The position numbers were made by a program, and so were the translations under genes. A stretch of DNA of 64,000 bases, taken from a virus. This document shows positions 47,591 to 57,578 of the stretch, one piece after another. Within the stretch, counting starts at the first letter, position 1; each line of letters starts with the position of its first letter. The notes below the pieces were generated by a model. It did not search any database, was not told where the DNA came from, and saw only the letters and a program-made list of their open reading frames with translations. The DNA is taken from positions 1 through 64,000 of IMG/VR virus record IMGVR_UViG_3300027708_000068; one strand, 5' to 3'.

Positions 47591-50500
47591 TTAATAAGTT
47601 ACTTCTGTAGTTTGTATTTGTGCAACTGTTCTAATCGTGGTTGCTGCTGCACCAGTAAAGGTAACTTTCAATCCACCATTGGTTGTATCTGCTGTTAATG
47701 CTACATCCCATGCCGCAGTTCCTGTGTCACCAAAACTTGAAGTAATAGTGGGTGAACCAATTAGTCTTGTACCGCCTACCGCAGAAGTACGCATAATTGC
47801 ACCTTCAATACTCCAACCTTTAGTCAGAGAAGTAGCTGTAATTGTTCCAGCGACTGTCTGCGCCCCAGTTGTAGCGTTAGTATATTGAACAGTAGTAGTT
47901 GTACAAGCTGTTACTGTTTGTGTTCCGTTAAATCCTAAAGGAGTTACACCAGCCACCACAATAGTCTGTCCTACTACAAATGGGGCTACAGTCTGCGTAG
48001 CAAAAGTAATCGTTGCAGTACCAGCCGCACCAGCAGTAGCAGTAGTAGCTAAAGCAAACTGAGCAGTAGATATAACAGAGCCTTTAAAGTAATAAGCAGA
48101 GTTGTTAGGTAGGATTACTTGGTTTGCTGTTCCTGCGGCATTAGAGTCTGCACAAAGAACTGTAGCAGTAGCATCAGTAGTTTGTCTTGCAAGAACCAAA
48201 AGACCAGCTTGTGTAATGCCGTTTGCCCCAGCTATTGGGTTAGAGCAAGCTGGAAAAACATGGTTTCCAACTATACCTCTTGTGGTTCCTTGTTGTCCAC
48301 CACCAATAAAACTGTAACTGCCGTTTCCTACATGATTATCCCCCGCACCAATAAACGCAGAAAACCCTGATGCTGTACTTGACCTACCAGCAACAATCGC
48401 AGAGTTGCTACCGCCAGTATTAATAACATGGTTTATCCCAGCACCAATAAATGCGTTAGTTATTGAAGATGCAGAAGCTATAATATTTCCATTATTTCCA
48501 AATGCTTTATTTCCGCCACCACAAATTACAGAAGATTGCCCACCATTTTGATTTCCTGAACCACTTAAAACTGCTGACCAATCACCCGATGCCACATTCC
48601 TATTAGCCGCAGTACCAGCATCACCACCACCACCGATAAAGCTATATGCTCCTGTTGCTTGGTTATTACCACCACCGACTACTGTACCAAAGGCGTTGTA
48701 AAAACTCAGTGTAGATGCCGCAGTTAAGGTGACTGCTGTAGAAGTTGTTATGGTAAATGCTGTACCAGTAATGGTTGTTGATGCAACAGTTTGTGATGCA
48801 CTTACTGTCCAAGAAAGACCTGAGCCTGAAACAATGTATGTCCCTGCTGTAACGCCTGTACCAGTTAAGACTTGACCAGCAATAATAGTCCCAGAAGAAA
48901 GTGAGCCAACTGTAAGCGTTGTTCCAGAGATGGTAGACGTTGCCATTACCGCTGGAGTACCAGTAGTTACTGCGCCTGTAACCATTACAGGAACAAAGTT
49001 TGTACCAATAGAAATTTGTGCAGCGTTTGCTAAAACAAATTGACCAACTTTAATATTGGCGTTTGCGCTTGTAAGATAGGTTGTAGTAGCCGCTGTTTGG
49101 GCAATGGTTGTGGTGTTTGTGGTAATTGTGCCAAGTTGGTTATTAGAGTTTGTGTATCCATTACCAACAAAACCATAGTAACCAGCCGAGGTATTTATTG
49201 CTCCACCAGTAATAGAGCCATAGGTTTGCGACACTGTGTTTACATTACCACCAAGAACACTAGAAAATAAACCAGTTGCTTGATTGCCATCTCCACCAGC
49301 TATAACTGGAAAGTTTTGCCCAGATGCTATATGTGAACGACCACCACCAATAAATGCCCCCGAAGCTCCTGATGCTAAGTTATTCCATCCACCACCGATA
49401 AATGCACCTGTACCAGATGCTGTATTGCCAGAAAATGTTGTTCCGCTAGTACCACCACCACCAATTGCTGAGCCTGCGCCTGATGCTACATTTTTAAAAC
49501 CGCCTGCTACAGTAGACCAATCACCTGATGCAGCGTTCCTGTTTGTGTTTGTTCCTGCGTCTCCGCCTCCACCGATGAATGAGTAGCTACCAGTAGCCTG
49601 ATTGTTTCCACCACCGACTACTACCCCATGTGGAGTAAGGAAAGATAGGGTTACACCAGCAGCAGTTGTAGCAGCTTGGCTGATTGTGAATGTATAGGCT
49701 GTGCCAGTAATTGTTGTAGAAGCTACAGTCTGAGAAGTAGATACAGTCCAAGTAGAAGCTGAACCACTAACAATATAAGTACCAGCAGTTACACCAGTAC
49801 CAGTTAAAACCATACCAGCAATAATTGTGCCTGATGCTAAAGAGCCTACAGTAAGCGTTGTTCCACTAATAGTAGAAGTGTTCATTACTGCGGCAGTACC
49901 AGTAGTTACTGTGGATGTTGCGTAGGTATTACTTGGTACTCCTGTTGCGGAAATATACTGACCTACTTTAATGTTAGCGTTTACAGAAGATAAGTAAACA
50001 GTAGTCTGTGCAGTTAAAGCAATAGTTGTTGTATTGGTTGTTACTGCTGTATTTGATGTTCCTGAATTTACCGCACCACCGCCAATAAAGTTTAAATATC
50101 CGTTTGCAGTATGGCTTATTCCACCAACGATTGCTGATGAATTATTTGCGGTATTGGCATTTCCAGCCCCAATAAAAGTATAGTTTCCAGTAGCAGAATT
50201 TGAATTGCCTGAACCAACAAATGTTGCAAATCCTAAACTAGAATTAGATGCTCCACCAGCAATTACAGATTGTGTGCCACTTGCTACTTGGTTTGCAGCA
50301 CCTCTATTAGTCTGCCAATCAGTCGCATTAGCACCCCTAGCGTTACCGCCTGCTGTTGTAGATGTAGTCTTTTGTGCTTGTAATGCGCCTGTTCCTAATG
50401 GGGATAGTACTAATGGGGTATTAGTACCACCAGTAGCCTGAATCATTGGGTAACTAGCATCACCAGTAATGGTTACATAAGTAGTAGAACCACTAGCTAA

Positions 50501-52090
50501 TGTTGCTGTACCAGTAGAACCTAAAGTTGTAAATGTACCTGTATTGGGTGCTGTATTACCAATAGTAGGTGGACTAGAAAGGTCTAATGCACCGCCTAGT
50601 GTGAGGTTTCCACTAGAGGTAACTGTGCCACTTAAACTAATTCCTGAAACTGTGCCTGTACCGCCTACGCTTGTAACTGTGCCTGTAGTATTAGACTTTC
50701 CATTAAATGTAGTCCAATCAGCAGCAGATAGATAACCATCTACGCTTGTAGTTGCTTTAGCCATGCTAATAACAGGGGTTGTAGTTCCTGTAGCAACTGC
50801 AACTGGTGCTGTGCCTGTTACGGATGTTACTGTACCCCCTGTTACTGGCCCATAGGTTAGCTCTTTAGTTGTAGTGTTGTAATAGACACCGTTTGTTACC
50901 GAACCTGTGTTGTTGCGAACTGGGTTGATGTATAAACCAGCGTTAGTGCCGTTAAGTTGTCCAGCGGAAGCATTAATAATTATTGAATTAGCTGGTTGAT
51001 TTGTTTGACCAGCACCCGAACCAATTGCTACAGCGTAGTCGCCTTGCTTAGTAAGCCCAGCATTATTACCAACCGCTAGAGCATTTTCGCCTTGAGGAAA
51101 TCCAATAAAAAGTTGAACAGGGTCAGAAAGACCATCTGCTGACGCTGATATTTCCAAGGTAGTGCTGTCCACCACAGTTACTACAGATTGTCTTTGAGTA
51201 AACGAGTTAACAGAAAATATGAGCATTCCTACTTCAATGCCAGTGGTGTCAGTTACAACCATAGTAGTATCTACTACTCCTCCGCTAACCCAAGTTGCGT
51301 AAATCAAATCTGGCTCACCACCACCTATTGCAATAGCTTGACTACTTTGATAAAAAGGCGAACTAGTAGTACCAATAGCAATTGAGTTACTTGATTGCCC
51401 AAATATTCCAGCACTCAAGCCAATTGCTACTGCGCCTGTGCCTTGATTAACAGCGCCAGCATCATTACCAATTGCTACAGCGTAATTTTGTTGGGTAACA
51501 TTTCCAGCGGCAGGACCAATAGCTACAGCAGCTATGCCTTGTGTATCAATACCCGCAGATTTTCCTATTGCTACAGAATATTGTCCTTGTGCATTATTAC
51601 CAGCATCTACACCAATCGCTATAGATGTGCCTCCTTGGTCTGTCTGACCTGCGTTTGTACCGACTGCAACTGATTCATACCCTTGATTAGAGTTACCAGC
51701 ATTCTTGCCAACTGCTACAGCGGAGCCGCTTTGTGTATCAATACCAGCATCTGTACCAATAGCCACACTTGTTGCATCAGCAGGACCGTATACAGCCCTA
51801 CCAGACGGATAGTCCACCCATACAGTTAAAGGCGAAGTAAAAGTAGATACTGCATTGCCAGCGTTAGAAGAAGATAGTATTGTTGTACGGGTGAGTGTCG
51901 GACCAGTGGTCGAGTAAGTACCAATACCCACTTCCCAGTTTGTACCATCCGTAGCGCCATAATAGGTCGTGTTTGTATCGCCTACACCAGCTAAAGACTG
52001 ATAACCAGTCTGAGCGCCAAGCAAAGTAAAGCTAACAGTCGTATTTGCTGTTGCTGATTCCTGCGCACGGTCTAATAGTACTAAAGCCAT
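47591..52090 (-). CDS. Large YadA/trimeric-adhesin-like fibre protein
   Basis: 1499 residues. Residues about 100-270 are a run of YadA-head type repeats (SVAIGKSAGIDTQGIAAVAI and SVAVGTNAGQTDQGGTSIAI). Later blocks repeat GSYSFIGGGGDAGTNTNRNA and ASGDWSTVAGGFKNVASG, interspersed with two near-identical TTTIA.T..TTYL.S.NANIKVG units. This is the left-handed beta-roll head of trimeric autotransporter adhesins used here as a phage fibre. It has no C-terminal membrane anchor or S74 peptidase visible. It is probably the main receptor-binding or decoration fibre. Confidence 0.85.
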   Translation of the reverse strand: MALVLLDRAQESATANTTVSFTLLGAQTGYQSLAGVGDTNTTYYGATDGTNWEVGIGTYSTTGPTLTRTTILSSSNAGNAVSTFTSPLTVWVDYPSGRAVYGPADATSVAIGTDAGIDTQSGSAVAVGKNAGNSNQGYESVAVGTNAGQTDQGGTSIAIGVDAGNNAQGQYSVAIGKSAGIDTQGIAAVAIGPAAGNVTQQNYAVAIGNDAGAVNQGTGAVAIGLSAGIFGQSSNSIAIGTTSSPFYQSSQAIAIGGGEPDLIYATWVSGGVVDTTMVVTDTTGIEVGMLIFSVNSFTQRQSVVTVVDSTTLEISASADGLSDPVQLFIGFPQGENALAVGNNAGLTKQGDYAVAIGSGAGQTNQPANSIIINASAGQLNGTNAGLYINPVRNNTGSVTNGVYYNTTTKELTYGPVTGGTVTSVTGTAPVAVATGTTTPVISMAKATTSVDGYLSAADWTTFNGKSNTTGTVTSVGGTGTVSGISLSGTVTSSGNLTLGGALDLSSPPTIGNTAPNTGTFTTLGSTGTATLASGSTTYVTITGDASYPMIQATGGTNTPLVLSPLGTGALQAQKTTSTTAGGNARGANATDWQTNRGAANQVASGTQSVIAGGASNSSLGFATFVGSGNSNSATGNYTFIGAGNANTANNSSAIVGGISHTANGYLNFIGGGAVNSGTSNTAVTTNTTTIALTAQTTVYLSSVNANIKVGQYISATGVPSNTYATSTVTTGTAAVMNTSTISGTTLTVGSLASGTIIAGMVLTGTGVTAGTYIVSGSASTWTVSTSQTVASTTITGTAYTFTISQAATTAAGVTLSFLTPHGVVVGGGNNQATGSYSFIGGGGDAGTNTNRNAASGDWSTVAGGFKNVASGAGSAIGGGGTSGTTFSGNTASGTGAFIGGGWNNLASGASGAFIGGGRSHIASGQNFPVIAGGDGNQATGLFSSVLGGNVNTVSQTYGSITGGAINTSAGYYGFVGNGYTNSNNQLGTITTNTTTIAQTAATTTYLTSANANIKVGQFVLANAAQISIGTNFVPVMVTGAVTTGTPAVMATSTISGTTLTVGSLSSGTIIAGQVLTGTGVTAGTYIVSGSGLSWTVSASQTVASTTITGTAFTITTSTAVTLTAASTLSFYNAFGTVVGGGNNQATGAYSFIGGGGDAGTAANRNVASGDWSAVLSGSGNQNGGQSSVICGGGNKAFGNNGNIIASASSITNAFIGAGINHVINTGGSNSAIVAGRSSTASGFSAFIGAGDNHVGNGSYSFIGGGQQGTTRGIVGNHVFPACSNPIAGANGITQAGLLVLARQTTDATATVLCADSNAAGTANQVILPNNSAYYFKGSVISTAQFALATTATAGAAGTATITFATQTVAPFVVGQTIVVAGVTPLGFNGTQTVTACTTTTVQYTNATTGAQTVAGTITATSLTKGWSIEGAIMRTSAVGGTRLIGSPTITSSFGDTGTAAWDVALTADTTNGGLKVTFTGAAATTIRTVAQIQTTEVTY

Positions 52091-52091
52091 A

Positions 52092-54455
52092 TTATTGCCT
52101 ATTATCTATCAGTACCCACTGGGTACTTTCGGTGTTGTCTATTTTAACCCAAGCAAAGCCTATTGGGGCATCTAAAAGATTGATATTTTCAGTTATTACT
52201 GGATACTGTGTTGTATTACCTAATGAAAAATCTGCTAGGTTAATGTTTTCGTTAATATTAGCCACAAAAACTAATATTGCTGTTTGGGCATTTGCTACGG
52301 TTAAAGCCTCGGTAATAGCGGCAAAAAAAGCAAAAATACCTTGAACGTTATCGTTTGCTGTTATTACTTCTGTTCTAGAAGCTGAAAAATTTGCTATTAC
52401 TGTGGCTGCGTCCTGTATTGTTTGTGGTTCATTTATAGATACATTCTGTGTTGTATTACCTAATGAAAAATCTGCTAGGTTAATGTTTTCGTTAATATTA
52501 GCCACAAAAACTAATATTGCTGTTTGGGCATTTGCTACGGTTAAAGCCTCGGTAATAGCTACTGCTGCTGCAAAAACTGCCGCACTAGTCTCATCTAAAG
52601 TTAGTCCTTCTGTCCTAGAAGCTATAAAACTAACTAAAACCGTGGCTGCGTCCTGTATTGTTTGTGGTTCATTTATAGATACATTCTGTGTTGTATTACC
52701 TAATGAAAAATCTGCAACTACCAAGTCTTCTAAAATAGAACTAACAAGCGCCGTTCCTGCAGTAGGAGTATCCGCAATTGCTATGTTTTCAGTTGCTGCA
52801 GATGCAAATTCCGTTATTAATTCACTAGAATCGGTTAAACCAAGCGCTTCGGTTATTAAATTAAAAAAGTTTTGGGTAGATTCTGAAGCATCTTGCAGAG
52901 AAAGCGATTCTGAAACCACTGCAGTTAATGCTGACCCAAAAAGCCATCCAGTATTATTCCCAGCATCAAAGTTACTAGTGGCGGTAGCTGTCCAAGTGCC
53001 CCCCGTTGCGTTTGAATCTTGAATGTTTAAATATGTTACGGTTGTAGCACCAGATGCCTTGGCTATTGTTGCTTGGGTGCCAGATACAGAACTTCTTAAA
53101 TATTTAAGGGTAGTACCTGTTGTTGTAAAAGACCCTACAGTATTAGTGGTTCCTGCCGTAAATTGCAAAGCCCCGTTAACAAAACTTAAGGCACGGGTAG
53201 AGCCCATAGTTAAAGCGCCATTAATTGCATATGTTGTAGCAGAAGACCCGGCAGCACCAAAAGTAAGCGGAAAATTTAAAGTTTTATTATTGGTAGTAAT
53301 TGTTTGCGTACCAGATGTGGCTGCAAATGTAATTGGGTTAGCTCCTGCTCCAAGAGTCATGGTCGAGGAAGTAGTTAAATTGCCATAGATTGTTTTAGTA
53401 AGATTTGCAACAGTTCCAGCAAATCCTGTGTAATTTAAATTTTTATATGCGTTACCTCCAGAGTCTGTTAGAACATACGTACCAGTAGTAATATTATAAT
53501 TAAAGACGTTTGCTTCAGTAGGCCCACCAGTAGCAATAAACATATTTATTGCTATCGCAGAATTGTTTGATATGTTTACAGTTGGTGTGCCCGTATAAGT
53601 TACAGTAGTACAGTCTAAGCTAAATATAGTCCCTGTTGTACCACTTGCTTTTGTAACAGTAATGTTTCCAGTTCCAAACTTAAATTGACGGACAGAGGCA
53701 GCACTTGCAGCAAAATTACTTGCAGTCAATGTAAAATTGTTTAAATCTAAAGTACCAGCGGCTAAAAAATTAAAAGCCCTTGTTCCTGTGTTTAAGGCAT
53801 CCGCCAATTGTAAAGTTCCACCATTTCCGTTTATTGTTATTCCATTTACTATATTACCCGCCGATGTAATAACTGCGGTGCCAGAAGTATGAGAAAAAGT
53901 CCAAGTGCTTCCTGCGGTAAAGGTCATACTACTGGTTAACGTAAGCGAACCATAAAAATAAGCAATTCCCGTGGCGGACCAAGTGCCCGTAAAACCAGTA
54001 AAATTTAAAGTTCTAAAATAGGCACCTGATGTTGCTGCAAAAGAATACGTTCCAGTTGTTATATTAAAATTAAACACATTGGTTTCTGTCCAACCAACGT
54101 TATTATTAATTGTTGAACTGGTAGCTGAGTTATTACTAATGTTTACTGTAGGGGTGCCTGTAAACGTGACGTTTGTGCCAACAGCAGACCAAGTTGTTCC
54201 AGAACCAAAACAAGTAATACTAGACGAACCAAAAGCAAACACAATACCGCTAGCGTTTACTGCGGTCATTGTAAAAGTAGAGCAAACCGCCCCACTGATA
54301 GTTACAATGCCTGTTCCAGATGCGGAATCAAAAGTAACAGCATCAGTAGAAATTGGAGCGCTTGCGCCGCCAGCACCGCCAGAAGAAAGAGACCAATTAG
54401 CTGTGGAGGCTGTGTCCCATGTTCCAGTACCGCCAACCCAGTACCTATTAGCCAT
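52092..54455 (-). CDS. Large beta-rich fibre protein with 80-residue repeats
   Basis: 787 residues. The N-terminus ANRYWVGGTGTWDTASTANW is the opening of a family of phage fibre proteins with beta-helix repeats (TGTPTVNISNNSA...FNYNITTGTY). The C-terminal 250 residues are repeats of EALTVANAQTAILVFVANIN and ADFSLGNTTQNVSINEPQTI, encoded by nearly identical 240-bp DNA units. The end (WVKIDNTESTQWVLIDNRQ) resembles the tip of the 280-residue protein. Probably a tail fibre or spike. Confidence 0.82.
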   Translation of the reverse strand: MANRYWVGGTGTWDTASTANWSLSSGGAGGASAPISTDAVTFDSASGTGIVTISGAVCSTFTMTAVNASGIVFAFGSSSITCFGSGTTWSAVGTNVTFTGTPTVNISNNSATSSTINNNVGWTETNVFNFNITTGTYSFAATSGAYFRTLNFTGFTGTWSATGIAYFYGSLTLTSSMTFTAGSTWTFSHTSGTAVITSAGNIVNGITINGNGGTLQLADALNTGTRAFNFLAAGTLDLNNFTLTASNFAASAASVRQFKFGTGNITVTKASGTTGTIFSLDCTTVTYTGTPTVNISNNSAIAINMFIATGGPTEANVFNYNITTGTYVLTDSGGNAYKNLNYTGFAGTVANLTKTIYGNLTTSSTMTLGAGANPITFAATSGTQTITTNNKTLNFPLTFGAAGSSATTYAINGALTMGSTRALSFVNGALQFTAGTTNTVGSFTTTGTTLKYLRSSVSGTQATIAKASGATTVTYLNIQDSNATGGTWTATATSNFDAGNNTGWLFGSALTAVVSESLSLQDASESTQNFFNLITEALGLTDSSELITEFASAATENIAIADTPTAGTALVSSILEDLVVADFSLGNTTQNVSINEPQTIQDAATVLVSFIASRTEGLTLDETSAAVFAAAVAITEALTVANAQTAILVFVANINENINLADFSLGNTTQNVSINEPQTIQDAATVIANFSASRTEVITANDNVQGIFAFFAAITEALTVANAQTAILVFVANINENINLADFSLGNTTQYPVITENINLLDAPIGFAWVKIDNTESTQWVLIDNRQ
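52206..52715 (-). repeat. 240-bp near-identical direct repeats in fibre gene
   Basis: A 114-base block at 52206-52319 recurs exactly at 52446-52559, and a block of about 74 bases at 52402-52475 recurs at 52642-52715. Offsets are 240 bases, or 80 codons, so repeat gain or loss keeps the reading frame. Confidence 0.9.
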
Positions 54456-54459
54456 TTAA

Positions 54460-54693
54460 TTACCCCTGAAGGGTTTGGGTTGGGTCAGTAGGAATAACTA
54501 TAGCTTCTTGCGAAGGCTCAAAAACAGCAAGCCAATTTGTTAAACGTTGTTGTTTAAGTGTTTCAATATCCTCGGCACTAAGCGCTGAATAGTCTTCTAA
54601 AGAAAGCACGATGGCATCACTAAAGACACCAAACCGTGTTTCAAAAGAAAACGTGTCAGAAATAAAACCACTTTCTAACGTTTGAACCGCCAT
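54460..54693 (-). CDS. Small acidic structural-region protein, 77 residues
   Basis: SGFISDTFSFETRFGVFSDA then a helix (SLEDYSALSAEDIETLKQQR) and an extended C-terminus. No motif is recognised. Its place among fibre genes suggests a fibre-assembly or attachment protein. Confidence 0.7.
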   Translation of the reverse strand: MAVQTLESGFISDTFSFETRFGVFSDAIVLSLEDYSALSAEDIETLKQQRLTNWLAVFEPSQEAIVIPTDPTQTLQG

Positions 54694-54694
54694 T

Positions 54695-55309
54695 TTACGA
54701 AGTAGCTGTAGTTGTATATGTTACCGCTAAAGAATCACCGCTTGCTACAGTCTTTGAGCCACCAGTAAAGTTACCAGCAGAATACAAAATACCAGTAGTT
54801 GTGTCTTTAGTAGCAGAAGCAGATGCGCCGCCGTTAATAAAGCAACCGTTAACTGTTCCAGAACTAGTCATAGCAAAAGTCAATGCGCCACCAGTTTTAG
54901 AAGTAACGTTTGACGGTGTTGTACCAGAGGATGTTGCTGCAGTCCAGCTAACTGATTGGCGATTGCCTGTATATGTAGGAGCATTAGCTAGACCAACTTC
55001 AGTCCAAGTATGAGAAGCCATAGTGTCGGCTGCAGCATAAGTAGCTGTACCACCACAAAGACCTAAGTAGTTAGCACCAGATGCTGTACCACCAGCAGTA
55101 CCAGTAGCGCCAAAATAATAATCAAATAAAGCTTGTTTACCTACAGCCATAACTAAGTTAGGAGCTTTATCTTCCCATTTTAGGTTGCCTTCGGAATCGT
55201 AGCACTTAACGTCATACCAGCCTTGGATTCCCAAAGTTTCGTTATGGTCTGCGCCACGGGTTACTGATGCGCTTGCGCTGTCACCAAAGTTTGATTGTTC
55301 ATTGCTCAT
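54695..55309 (-). CDS. Putative virion protein, 204 residues
   Basis: GIQGWYDVKCYDSEGNLKWE near residue 30 is an opening seen in phage structural proteins of unknown role. The rest is a Gly/Ser/Thr-rich beta sequence (CGGTATYAAADTMASHTWTE; CFINGGASASATKDTTTGIL). Probably a minor tail or decoration protein. Confidence 0.75.
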   Translation of the reverse strand: MSNEQSNFGDSASASVTRGADHNETLGIQGWYDVKCYDSEGNLKWEDKAPNLVMAVGKQALFDYYFGATGTAGGTASGANYLGLCGGTATYAAADTMASHTWTEVGLANAPTYTGNRQSVSWTAATSSGTTPSNVTSKTGGALTFAMTSSGTVNGCFINGGASASATKDTTTGILYSAGNFTGGSKTVASGDSLAVTYTTTATS

Positions 55310-55310
55310 G

Positions 55311-55745
55311 TTAAGAAATCCTTAAAATAGAAGTTGTTGATGTTGCTGTTGGAAAAGTCACAGTAAAAGTACCTGCTGCTGTATTTGTTTTATCTGAACC
55401 AAAATCCAACACCGCTACAGCCGCTCCAGTAGTTGAATTATATATTAAAGCACATCTAGTAGTAAAGGAAGCTGGGTTCCAAACTGCATTAGAAAACGAT
55501 ATATATGCTGTGTCATTTGAAGCGTCATAGGTGGGCACTTGGCTAACTGTTAGAGTCTTACCGCCCGCTGTATAGCCAGTACCTGTAATCTCGCCTGTAG
55601 TGCTGTAGGCAACGGTATCTGGGGTCAAATCAGCCAAAGAAGTATAAAGGGCAATCTTATAGACATAAGTAGTACCAACGGCAAAGTTCTCTAAACCACT
55701 TAGGCAATTCTTTTTAAAGATGTTGCATTGGCCTTGAGAAATCAT
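55311..55745 (-). CDS. Putative virion protein, 144 residues
   Basis: Beta-rich, with TTYVYKIALYTSLADLTPDT, then AVWNPASFTTRCALIYNSTT. The pattern matches small phage virion proteins found beside the preceding type. Overlaps the connector gene by ATGA. Confidence 0.75.
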   Translation of the reverse strand: MISQGQCNIFKKNCLSGLENFAVGTTYVYKIALYTSLADLTPDTVAYSTTGEITGTGYTAGGKTLTVSQVPTYDASNDTAYISFSNAVWNPASFTTRCALIYNSTTGAAVAVLDFGSDKTNTAAGTFTVTFPTATSTTSILRIS

Positions 55746-56692
55746 GGATTAACCTTAATTTTAGCTTGCCCATCACGATACGCATCGCCACGTTCCAGAC
55801 CAGTACCAAGACGATTAAGCTGTCCGACAGCATCCTGATACATCTTTTCGTAGTAAGTAACCATATCTTGCTCACCCTTCATAAACAAAATAGCTTCTTT
55901 CATAGCGCCATAGAACAGTATTGGGTCGTAATTATCACCTAACCAGCTTGTGCCAGTAGCGTTATTTGCTGTAAGTACAGTAATACTAAAACCAGAACCT
56001 GTACCACCAAGGTCAGTCGAACTAGCACTTAGCACGTCTCCAACAATATAAAAACTACCACCATCAGTTAAGACCACAGAAGTTACTGCCCCGCCAACAA
56101 CGTTAACTGTAGCAGTAGCGCCGCTTCCATTTCCACCAGTCAAAGTTACGTTTTGGTAGTTGCCATTAGTATATAAAGAACCACCAGTAGGGCTACCAAA
56201 AGTAGCAATCACACCCTGAACAATAGAAACTGGGTAATAAAAGTAATGTAGCTCTACTGGATAGCTGCTATCTGGGGTAGGTGCAACTAAAAAAGACAAC
56301 TCATTAGGGTTGCCATACTGTGAACCAAATAACGCATAGTACTTAGGAACGCCTCCTGGAGTGCCCTGATAGGCTGTACCATTATAGGCAACACCTGGGT
56401 AAGATTCCCGAAGGAAGTTAACGTCTTTATTCAATAGATACACATAGTTATTAGTTTCGTCAATAACCGCTACAGAATAGGTTGATAAATAGTCATCTGG
56501 TAGAGATAAGTATTGATTTCCAGTAGAAAGATTACCTGTAACATTTTTACGCAACGCAGGGATTTGAACAGTATTGTAGACACGCTGCTCCGCCTCTTGG
56601 ACAAAACGAGGTATGTTTGCTACAAATAGCGGTTCAGTATTCTCTGAATAGTCCTGTATTGCTTGATACAATTGGACATAATTCATTGCCAT
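55742..56692 (-). CDS. Head-tail connector/tail tube protein (T7 gp11-like)
   Basis: 316 residues. The N-terminal helix pair (YVQLYQAIQDYSENTEPLFV; FVQEAEQRVYNTVQIPALRK), followed by LSLPDDYLSTYSVAV and PKYYALFG...LSFLVAPTPDSSYPVEL, is the fold of podovirus tubular-A/connector proteins. A Gly/Ser-rich insertion near 160-230 (GGSLYTNGNYQNVTLTGGNG) is unusual and may be an exposed decoration. The C-terminal helix (YGAMKEAILFMKGEQDMVTY) closes the domain. Confidence 0.82.
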   Translation of the reverse strand: MAMNYVQLYQAIQDYSENTEPLFVANIPRFVQEAEQRVYNTVQIPALRKNVTGNLSTGNQYLSLPDDYLSTYSVAVIDETNNYVYLLNKDVNFLRESYPGVAYNGTAYQGTPGGVPKYYALFGSQYGNPNELSFLVAPTPDSSYPVELHYFYYPVSIVQGVIATFGSPTGGSLYTNGNYQNVTLTGGNGSGATATVNVVGGAVTSVVLTDGGSFYIVGDVLSASSTDLGGTGSGFSITVLTANNATGTSWLGDNYDPILFYGAMKEAILFMKGEQDMVTYYEKMYQDAVGQLNRLGTGLERGDAYRDGQAKIKVNP

Positions 56693-56706
56693 ATGGGATT
56701 ATCCTA

Positions 56707-56949
56707 TTAAGCCATTGGGCCACGAGCCATCTTGCCCTTGGTCTGTGCTTTACCACCACGAACTTGGATACCAGAAGTCTTAGTAGGCTTGTAGTTACCC
56801 TTGCTTACGTTACCAACAGAAATATTAGACTCGTTCATAAAGTCTTTACCAGACTGTGTAGACATAGAAGGTAGTTTATTACCAACTTTTTTGTCGTCCA
56901 TTGTATGGGGCGGAGCATAAACTGAAGCTGGTTTATTGTGAATAGCCAT
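56707..56949 (-). CDS. Small basic structural-region protein, 80 residues
   Basis: Low-complexity basic sequence (KVGNKLPSMSTQSGKDFMNE; GGKAQTKGKMARGPMA). Similar Lys/Gly-rich proteins follow at 56952, 58347, 58571 and 59413, probably minor virion or DNA-neutralising proteins. Confidence 0.7.
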   Translation of the reverse strand: MAIHNKPASVYAPPHTMDDKKVGNKLPSMSTQSGKDFMNESNISVGNVSKGNYKPTKTSGIQVRGGKAQTKGKMARGPMA

Positions 56950-56951
56950 GA

Positions 56952-57149
56952 TTAGAACCCTTTGCCTTTTAAACCAATAGAACCAAACTGATTATGCAAA
57001 CGAGCACGACTGCTACCGTCGGCTTTAAGCATTTCATTTGATACGCCAGCGCTTTTATTACCTTTATCAATTTTTGCTGTTGGGCCTGAAATACCTAAGT
57101 TTTTACCCTTAGTTGCGCCTTTTTTAATAATACCGTCGCCTCTTGCCAT
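56952..57149 (-). CDS. Small Lys/Gly-rich protein, 65 residues
   Basis: MARGDGIIKKGATKGKNLGI onward with SSRARLHNQFGSIGLKGKGF at the end. Basic and low in complexity. Function unknown, in the head-tail gene group. Confidence 0.7.
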   Translation of the reverse strand: MARGDGIIKKGATKGKNLGISGPTAKIDKGNKSAGVSNEMLKADGSSRARLHNQFGSIGLKGKGF

Positions 57150-57159
57150 TTTTATGCTC

Positions 57160-57576
57160 CTAATTAATTGTTACTTGCCCTACGGCAGTTGTTGCTACTA
57201 AAGTGTTTGGTGTTTCATTAAAATCGTATCTCATACCTACAGGGGCCCAACCCCATTGAATCTGTCTACTACCACCTGCAGGTGTACCATAGCCCAAGAC
57301 TGCGGTACCACCATTAACATTTACGTCTAACCCAGTATTACCAGACTGATAATAACTATTATCCCGTCTTGGCTCCCGTACAGCTTGTGGGTCATTCACG
57401 GGGTACATTCCCAATTGTAACTGAGGTTGGTCAGGTTCCCAACACTCTGGACATACTTTAATGCTAACATTTTTGGTCTTAATCGTCAGCTTTTTAAGTT
57501 TTGTTAATTTAAACCTAAAACCACACCGGTCACATTCCGCAATGGCAAACTTACCAGACGCAAACATGGTTGTCAT
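57160..57576 (-). CDS. Zinc-ribbon virion protein, 138 residues
   Basis: CDRCGFRFKLTKLKKLTIKT followed by VCPECWEPDQPQLQLGMYPV gives two CxxC pairs, a zinc ribbon near residues 15-45. The C-terminal half is beta-rich (QIQWGWAPVGMRYDFNET). These proteins sit beside the connector genes in related podoviruses and may take part in neck assembly. Confidence 0.78.
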   Translation of the reverse strand: MTTMFASGKFAIAECDRCGFRFKLTKLKKLTIKTKNVSIKVCPECWEPDQPQLQLGMYPVNDPQAVREPRRDNSYYQSGNTGLDVNVNGGTAVLGYGTPAGGSRQIQWGWAPVGMRYDFNETPNTLVATTAVGQVTIN

Positions 57577-57578
57577 AA

